Source: Acidobacteriota bacterium
Lineage (GTDB): Bacteria > Acidobacteriota > Thermoanaerobaculia > Thermoanaerobaculales > Thermoanaerobaculaceae
Direction: 5' to 3'
Length of the DNA: 44,089 nt
Assembly (NCBI GenBank): GCA_003133645.1
Contig: PKYI01000152.1
Coordinates: 1-44,089, forward strand
Shown here: positions 40,716 through 44,089 of the stretch, piece after piece
How positions within the stretch are numbered: position 1 is the stretch's first letter
Layout: the number at the start of each line of letters is the position of its first letter
Translations under genes and position numbers: made by a program
The notes under the pieces: model-generated
The model's database searches: none
What the model was told of the DNA's origin: nothing
The model's input: the letters and a program-made list of their open reading frames with translations, nothing else

Positions 40716-40789
40716 GACCGCGCGCCCGCCGGTCGCTTCCTACATCGGCACGGCCTTTGTAGCGGCCGATGCTCGCTTCGGCCGACGAG
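40716..40789. repeat. Composite interspersed repeat (modules 1 + 2)
   Basis: GACCGCGCGCCCGCCGGTCG at 40716, CTACATCGGCACGG, then module 2 at 40758-40789 (one loop-side change, CTTCGGCCG). A further module 1 hairpin (GACCGCGCGCGCGGCGGTC) lies at 40842-40860, where it sits as a lone copy. Together they fill the gap 40497-40914; no gene is seen there. Confidence 0.85.
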
Positions 40790-40914
40790 CTGCGGCCTGC
40801 GAAAACCGGCGTTTGCAAGCAAACGTCGCTACGAAGACAACGACCGCGCGCGCGGCGGTCGCGCCCCACAGCGTGGGAATCACCAGGGCACACAAGAGGC
40901 CGGCCCGAACGCTG

Positions 40915-41409
40915 CTACTCCCCCTGGGGCTCGTCAGGGAGCGCGAGTGGCAGGTACAGCGGCGGCAGACCGGCGCGCATGAGGAGGTCGGCGAGCTGCG
41001 CGCGCACGAAGGGGAACACGTGCGCAAGGGCGATCGCCTCCTGGAAGCGCTTGAGGTGCTGTTCGCTGGTGCCGGGGTTCTCGGGCAACGAGTAGGTGGC
41101 ATGGTAGGCGAGCAGCGTCCGGAGCAGCGGCTCTGCCGATTGGGCGGGGCTGTCCTGGTCCGTCATCAGGAGCTCGAACTCGAAGCAGAAGGTGGCTTCG
41201 TTTCCAGCCACGGTCCTCGCCTTGGGATCGAGGCGGAATCGAATCTGGACGGGCGGCATCTTCTTCGCGCCGAGCCGATCTCTGTCAACTCGGAAGTCAA
41301 CGGCGTCCACGGCCACCTCTCGGATCTCGACGTTCTTGGCCCACTCGTTCCAAAGAGGGGGAACGCTTCCCGACTTCGGCTTTGTCCTGCTCGGAACTTT
41401 CGCTGGCAT
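40915..41409 (-). CDS. SecB-like TAC chaperone (module 2)
   Basis: 164 residues from the ATG at 41409 (GAAAGGG upstream). SecB-like features: strands KARTVAGNEATFCFEFELLM, TLLAYHATYSLPENPG, and a C-terminal AHVFPFVRAQLADLLMRAGL followed by PPLYLPLAL, matching SecB's FPYAREx(3)DLVTRGGFPPL region closely. It follows the HicB antitoxin gene by 23 bases on the same strand, so it is the third gene of a HicA-HicB-SecB module. It differs clearly in sequence from the module 1 chaperone, so each chaperone is probably dedicated to its own antitoxin. Confidence 0.88.
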   Translation of the reverse strand: MPAKVPSRTKPKSGSVPPLWNEWAKNVEIREVAVDAVDFRVDRDRLGAKKMPPVQIRFRLDPKARTVAGNEATFCFEFELLMTDQDSPAQSAEPLLRTLLAYHATYSLPENPGTSEQHLKRFQEAIALAHVFPFVRAQLADLLMRAGLPPLYLPLALPDEPQGE

Positions 41410-41432
41410 CGTGCGCCCTTTCGAAATTCGTC

Positions 41433-42053
41433 CTACGCGCCGCCGCCCTTTGCCTTGCCACGAACGGGTGTCTTCGGAGGCTTGGCGGCTTCAGCAGCCC
41501 ATGCATCGAACCCTGGCGTCTCGGCCACAAGCGTTGGGTGCCGGGAGTACTCCAGTTGAGCCGAATACGCGCCTTGCCGCCGGACGCGTGGGGCGGGCGT
41601 TACTGCTGCGAAGGCGTACCAGGCAACGCCCCAGCCTGGTGAAAGTTGCGGCGCAACGACTAAGTGCTCAAGTTTCGTCCTCAGCTCGTGGCGGGTCGTT
41701 CGCTCACTCAGCAGTGAGACCACAAGCTGATTCAGGCTCGTGCCTTCGATCTCAGAGAGTTCCTGCAGGCGCGCGTGCAACGACCGGGGCAGCCTCACGA
41801 CAAACTTGCCGCTCGCCCCGGGACGCTTCGTCGGTTCCGGTACGGTCCATCCTTGCGCGAGGGCCTCCTCAAGCCAATCCTTGATAAAGCCCTTCGCAAC
41901 CTTCACGGCTTCCTCAGGAGTGTCGCCGACGCCGAGACAACCCGGCAGATCTATCACCTCGGCGACCCAGTCGCCCGAGTCTGGTTCCTGGTAAACGCGC
42001 ATCGGATACGGCCTGCGCGCGAGACGCACGACCTCAGGACTCTTGTTCTTCAA
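41433..42053 (-). CDS. hicB: HicB-like antitoxin with chaperone-addiction tail
   Basis: 206 residues from a TTG at 42053, chosen because GGAGG stands 6 bases upstream; the ATG at 42002 is too far in. HicB fold: YPMRVYQEPDSGDWVAEVID, LPGCLGVGDTPEEAVKVAKG (about 15-60). Then a ribbon-helix-helix: FVVRLPRSLHARLQELSEIE, GTSLNQLVVSLLSER (about 83-120). Beyond it lies an extra tail of about 80 residues with aromatic residues (GWGVAWYAFAAVTP, YSAQLEYSRHPTLV, FDAWAAEAAKPP), longer than classical HicB and a good candidate ChAD for the SecB-like protein downstream. Its start lies inside the last codons of the HicA gene. Confidence 0.88.
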   Translation of the reverse strand: MKNKSPEVVRLARRPYPMRVYQEPDSGDWVAEVIDLPGCLGVGDTPEEAVKVAKGFIKDWLEEALAQGWTVPEPTKRPGASGKFVVRLPRSLHARLQELSEIEGTSLNQLVVSLLSERTTRHELRTKLEHLVVAPQLSPGWGVAWYAFAAVTPAPRVRRQGAYSAQLEYSRHPTLVAETPGFDAWAAEAAKPPKTPVRGKAKGGGA

Positions 42054-42325
42054 GACCTGCCTCCTGTTCCTCCCGCGCTCCGTCCAGGAGCTTGATGCAG
42101 TTCCTGACGTATGGCGATTTGACGCGGTTCCCGGACCTGCTTCCGTGCGGTCTGGCCACCATTGCGACGAAGCCACTGGACCTGCGGGTGAGTGATCCTG
42201 CAGCCCTCCTTCGTCTCTTTCACGCCGCACCCAGCTCTCTGCATCAGGGTGAGGAGTTCGTCATAGGGAAGGCTCCTTTGCCTCCTTGTGAGCTCTTCTA
42301 TGACCTCGGCGACGGAGCGCGCCAC
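42034..42325 (-). pseudogene. hicA: HicA-like toxin with frameshift, TAC module 2
   Basis: Starts at GTG 42325 (GGAGGTGA upstream). The frame reads VAEVIEELTRRQRSLPYDEL, LTLMQRAGCGVKETKEGCRI, THP, then leaves the family. The HicA ending is found in another frame: GFVAMVARPHGSRSGNRVKS, PYVRNCIKLLDGAREEQE, stop at 42034. A one-base change near 42181-42192 joins them. The catalytic GSH of HicA also appears as EGC, so the His is lost. HicA is an mRNA interferase; this copy should be inactive. The restored 3' end would overlap hicB by 20 bases, as expected for a real operon. Confidence 0.82.
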
Positions 42326-42343
42326 CTCACCTCCCAGTGAACA

Positions 42344-42373
42344 ATGATGGTACTACCGGTAGTACCGTGTCAA
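42344..42373 (-). promoter_or_regulatory. Promoter with 18-bp operator palindrome, TAC module 2
   Basis: Read on the minus strand: TTGACA (42373-42368), one base, the perfect palindrome GGTACTACCGGTAGTACC (42366-42349), then CATCAT (42349-42344) as a weak -10 with an 18-bp spacer. The palindrome fills the spacer, so a bound antitoxin would block RNA polymerase. The arrangement parallels module 1 at 21207. Confidence 0.8.
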
Positions 42374-42404
42374 GTGCCCGCCCGAGTCTGCCATTTGAAG
42401 AACC

Positions 42405-42607
42405 CCGTCGGCGGCGGGGCGCAGGGCGAAGCGATCGTGGCCACGCTCGCGGCCGTCGCTTTCCTCGAAGCGAATGCCTCGGAGCACAGGGACGAGTGGT
42501 CGTCGCTCGCGGCCAAGGCGACACGCTGGGTGGAGGCCGCTCTCGCGGCTCTGGGCCAGGGCGGCGCGTTCGACCCTCTGTCCCATGAGGTGGGGCTGCT
42601 CGTCTGA
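42405..42607 (+). pseudogene. Duplicated 3' end of the VIT/VWA gene
   Basis: Reads VGGGAQGEAIVATLAAVAFL, EANASEHRDEWSSLAAKATR, WVEAALAALGQGGAFDPLSH, then EVGLLV and stop, nearly identical to the last 67 residues of the protein at 38031-40496. The repeat continues to 42656. No start or VIT/VWA core is present. Confidence 0.92.
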
Positions 42608-42908
42608 AGGAGCCGGACGTGCCCGGGGCTTCGACAACCGCGCGCCCGGCGGGCGGCCGTCCAGCCGTCGTTCCCGCGGACGCGGGAACCCAGGTCGTTG
42701 TCGATGCCAACGCGAAGCCTTTCCCCTCGAGCTCGTCGTGGCGCCTTCGGCGACCTCGAAGTTGGCATACGGCGAGTGGGGACGGGATTGAATTGTCGCT
42801 GCGCTCCTCGGCATAGAAATCGCCGCCAGCGTATGATTCTTGGGCAACGAGCGGGAGAGGTCGTCGTGGTCGGCCAGAGGCTCTGAGCACGAAAATTGGG
42901 GGCACCAC

Positions 42909-43504
42909 GTGACAGATGAACTCGTCAATCGCGGCGGCGAGGTCGTTTTCTACGAAGCGCCTGACGGGCGGGTTCGGCTGGACGTGCGCTTGGAGCGGGA
43001 GACCGTCTGGCTCTCGCTCTCCCAGATAGCCGAGCTGTTCGGGCGCGACAAGTCGGTGGTCTCCAAGCACTTGCGGAACGTATTTTCGTCCGGGGAACTG
43101 GAGCGGGGCGCAGTTGCTGCAAAAACTGCAACAACTGCCTCGGACGGCAAGATCTACCAGGTCGAATTGTTCAACGTCGACGCCATCCTCTCGGTTGGCT
43201 ACCGCGTCAACTCGAAGCGCGGCACGCAGTTCCGCATCTGGGCGACCCAGACGCTGCGCGATCGCCTTTGCTCTACTTCGTCATCAAGGACCACCCCTTC
43301 GTCGATGGCAACAAGCGCATCGGCACGCTCCTGTTCCTGGACTACCTGCGGCGCAATGGCCTGCAAACACATGCGGACGGCAGCCCCCGCCTCGCCGACA
43401 ACGCGATGGTCGCACTCGCGCTCCTCGTGGCCGAGAGCGAGCCGGCGCAAAAGGACCTGATGATTTGCCTGGTCCTCAACTTGATCGAGGACACCTTGGA
43501 GTGA
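42909..43504 (+). pseudogene. RhuM-Fic fusion gene with internal deletion and frameshift
   Basis: From a GTG at 42909 the RhuM N-terminal domain reads VVFYEAPDGRVRLDVRLERE, TVWLSLSQIAELFGRDKSVV, SKHLRNVFSSGELERGAVAA, then VELFNVDAILSVGYRVNSKR and FRIWATQTLRDR (about 1-118). At about 43262 the sequence jumps, in another frame, to LLYFVIKDHPFVDGNKRIGT, LLFLDYLRRNGLQ, the Fic core with HPFxDGNKR, and ends at 43504. In intact RhuM-Fic proteins about 100 or more residues separate these parts, so a deletion plus frameshift has destroyed the gene. Confidence 0.85.
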
Positions 43505-43693
43505 CCACAGCCTTGGCGGATTCTGTCGCCCAAGAGACCGCGTTTGCCGCGCTCGCCGGGCAGGCTTCGTCGGGTTGCCACTGGCGGGACTCCTCCCAAT
43601 GACGGAGATGGCGGGGAGGACTGACCTGCTCCTCTGAAGCCGGTCCGGGTAAAATGAGATCCTGGGCGGTAGAATCGAGGCAGGGATCAGGGC

Positions 43694-43908
43694 ATGGGAC
43701 GAAGTCGTTTCTCCGAGGACCAGATCATTGCGGTGCTCGAGCAGGGCAGCGCCGGGGTGAGGATCACGGGGCCGTGCCAGCCGCGTGGGATCGGCGAGGC
43801 GACGTTTCATCGGTGGCGGGCCACGGACGGGGGCTCGAGGCGAGCAAGGCCAGGTGCCTGCGGCGGCTGGAGAGCGAGAGCGCGCGGTTGACGAAGCTGG
43901 TTGCGTGA
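43694..43908 (+). pseudogene. IS3-family orfA transposase remnant
   Basis: MGRSRFSEDQIIAVLEQGSA, GVRITGPCQP, GIGEATFHRWRA is the IS3-type OrfA helix-turn-helix. After about residue 45 the frame is lost; the matching continuation (GLEASKARCLRRLESESARLTKLVA) lies in another frame and ends at 43908. No orfB and no inverted repeats are seen. A relic of an insertion sequence. Confidence 0.85.
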
Positions 43909-43925
43909 CCGACGGGAGTGAGACC

Positions 43926-44089
43926 ATGTCAAACACCAACGCGATGCAAGGGATGCTGTACCGAACGCTCGGCCGCACGGGAGAGAAGGTCTCGGCGATC
44001 GGGGTCGGGGGCTGGCACATCGGCTTGAAGGCGGTGGATGAGCCGTTGAGCATCCGCATCATCCGTACCGCCGTGGACCGCGGCATCAA
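43926..44089 (+). CDS. Aldo/keto reductase, 3' end outside window
   Basis: 54 codons to the window edge, from the ATG at 43926 with GGGAGTGAG upstream. The N terminus MLYRTLGRTGEKVSAIGVGG, WHIG, then IIRTAVDRGI is the start of the aldo/keto reductase barrel (R-x-LG-x-TG-x-V-x-x-ligG). These NADPH-dependent enzymes reduce aldehydes and ketones. The catalytic Tyr/Lys/Asp/His lie further on, beyond the window. A return to ordinary chromosomal genes. Confidence 0.85.
   Translation, partial: MSNTNAMQGMLYRTLGRTGEKVSAIGVGGWHIGLKAVDEPLSIRIIRTAVDRGI

Noticed and set aside
43199-44089. Minus-strand frame of 296 codons at the right end
   Set aside because: Lies opposite the Fic core, the IS3 remnant and the aldo/keto reductase start, all recognisable on the plus strand.
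1-44089. tRNA, rRNA, integrase or phage structural genes as markers of an integrated element
   Set aside because: None recognised on either strand, so no att site can be assigned despite the island-like content.

Overview
The window is high-GC bacterial DNA from a Gram-negative-type (diderm) organism. It encodes a lipobox lipoprotein with a LolA-like look, a Blc-type lipocalin, SecB-like chaperones and Sec signal peptides. The mix of MerR-VIT/VWA, CARDB and CarboxypepD_reg secreted proteins, Shine-Dalgarno starts including GTG and TTG, and many short palindromic interspersed repeats suggests an uncultivated Acidobacteriota-like or Myxococcota-like lineage. I cannot fix the phylum from sequence alone, and no rRNA or tRNA gene is seen.

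Positions 1-14,200 are ordinary chromosome: a secreted CARDB protein (cut by the window edge), small secreted and membrane proteins, a lipocalin, ChaB, an EcsC-family protein, an orphan DUF433 antitoxin, an ADP-ribosylglycohydrolase, a phospholipase D/cardiolipin-synthase-like enzyme, a secreted trypco2-like protein, a lipoprotein and an MFS exporter. Intergenic spaces here hold modular palindromic repeats.

From about 14,500 to the end the window is an accessory island rich in conflict genes and wreckage of such genes. In order: two AAA+/DUF4143 ATPases plus the start of a third, separated by a duplicated MFS fragment; an AbrB/PIN toxin-antitoxin pair; a Fic fragment; an XRE-ImmA/IrrE protein with a truncated PIN partner fused to a truncated AlbA_2 domain; a complete HigB-HigA-SecB toxin-antitoxin-chaperone (TAC) module; a TIR protein with a C-terminal domain I cannot name and a 47-residue zinc ribbon; then a long minus-strand operon, SNF2 helicase - OLD nuclease - type III Mod - RhuM fragment - type III Res (34,440 down to 24,326). 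The Mod gene carries an in-frame amber codon. Next come a low-GC membrane protein, a truncated caspase-like peptidase, an unknown gene, a MerR plus VIT/VWA pair, and a second TAC module (HicA-HicB-SecB) whose toxin is broken. The window ends with an internally deleted RhuM-Fic gene, an IS3 orfA remnant and the start of an aldo/keto reductase.

The main points are two TAC modules of different toxin type within about 20 kb, each with an 18-bp perfect palindrome directly after a TTGACA box; a five-gene restriction-type operon with a stop codon in its methyltransferase; and repeated duplication of gene ends with their flanks (MFS 5' end, VIT/VWA 3' end, a 111-residue ORF), which points to active local rearrangement.
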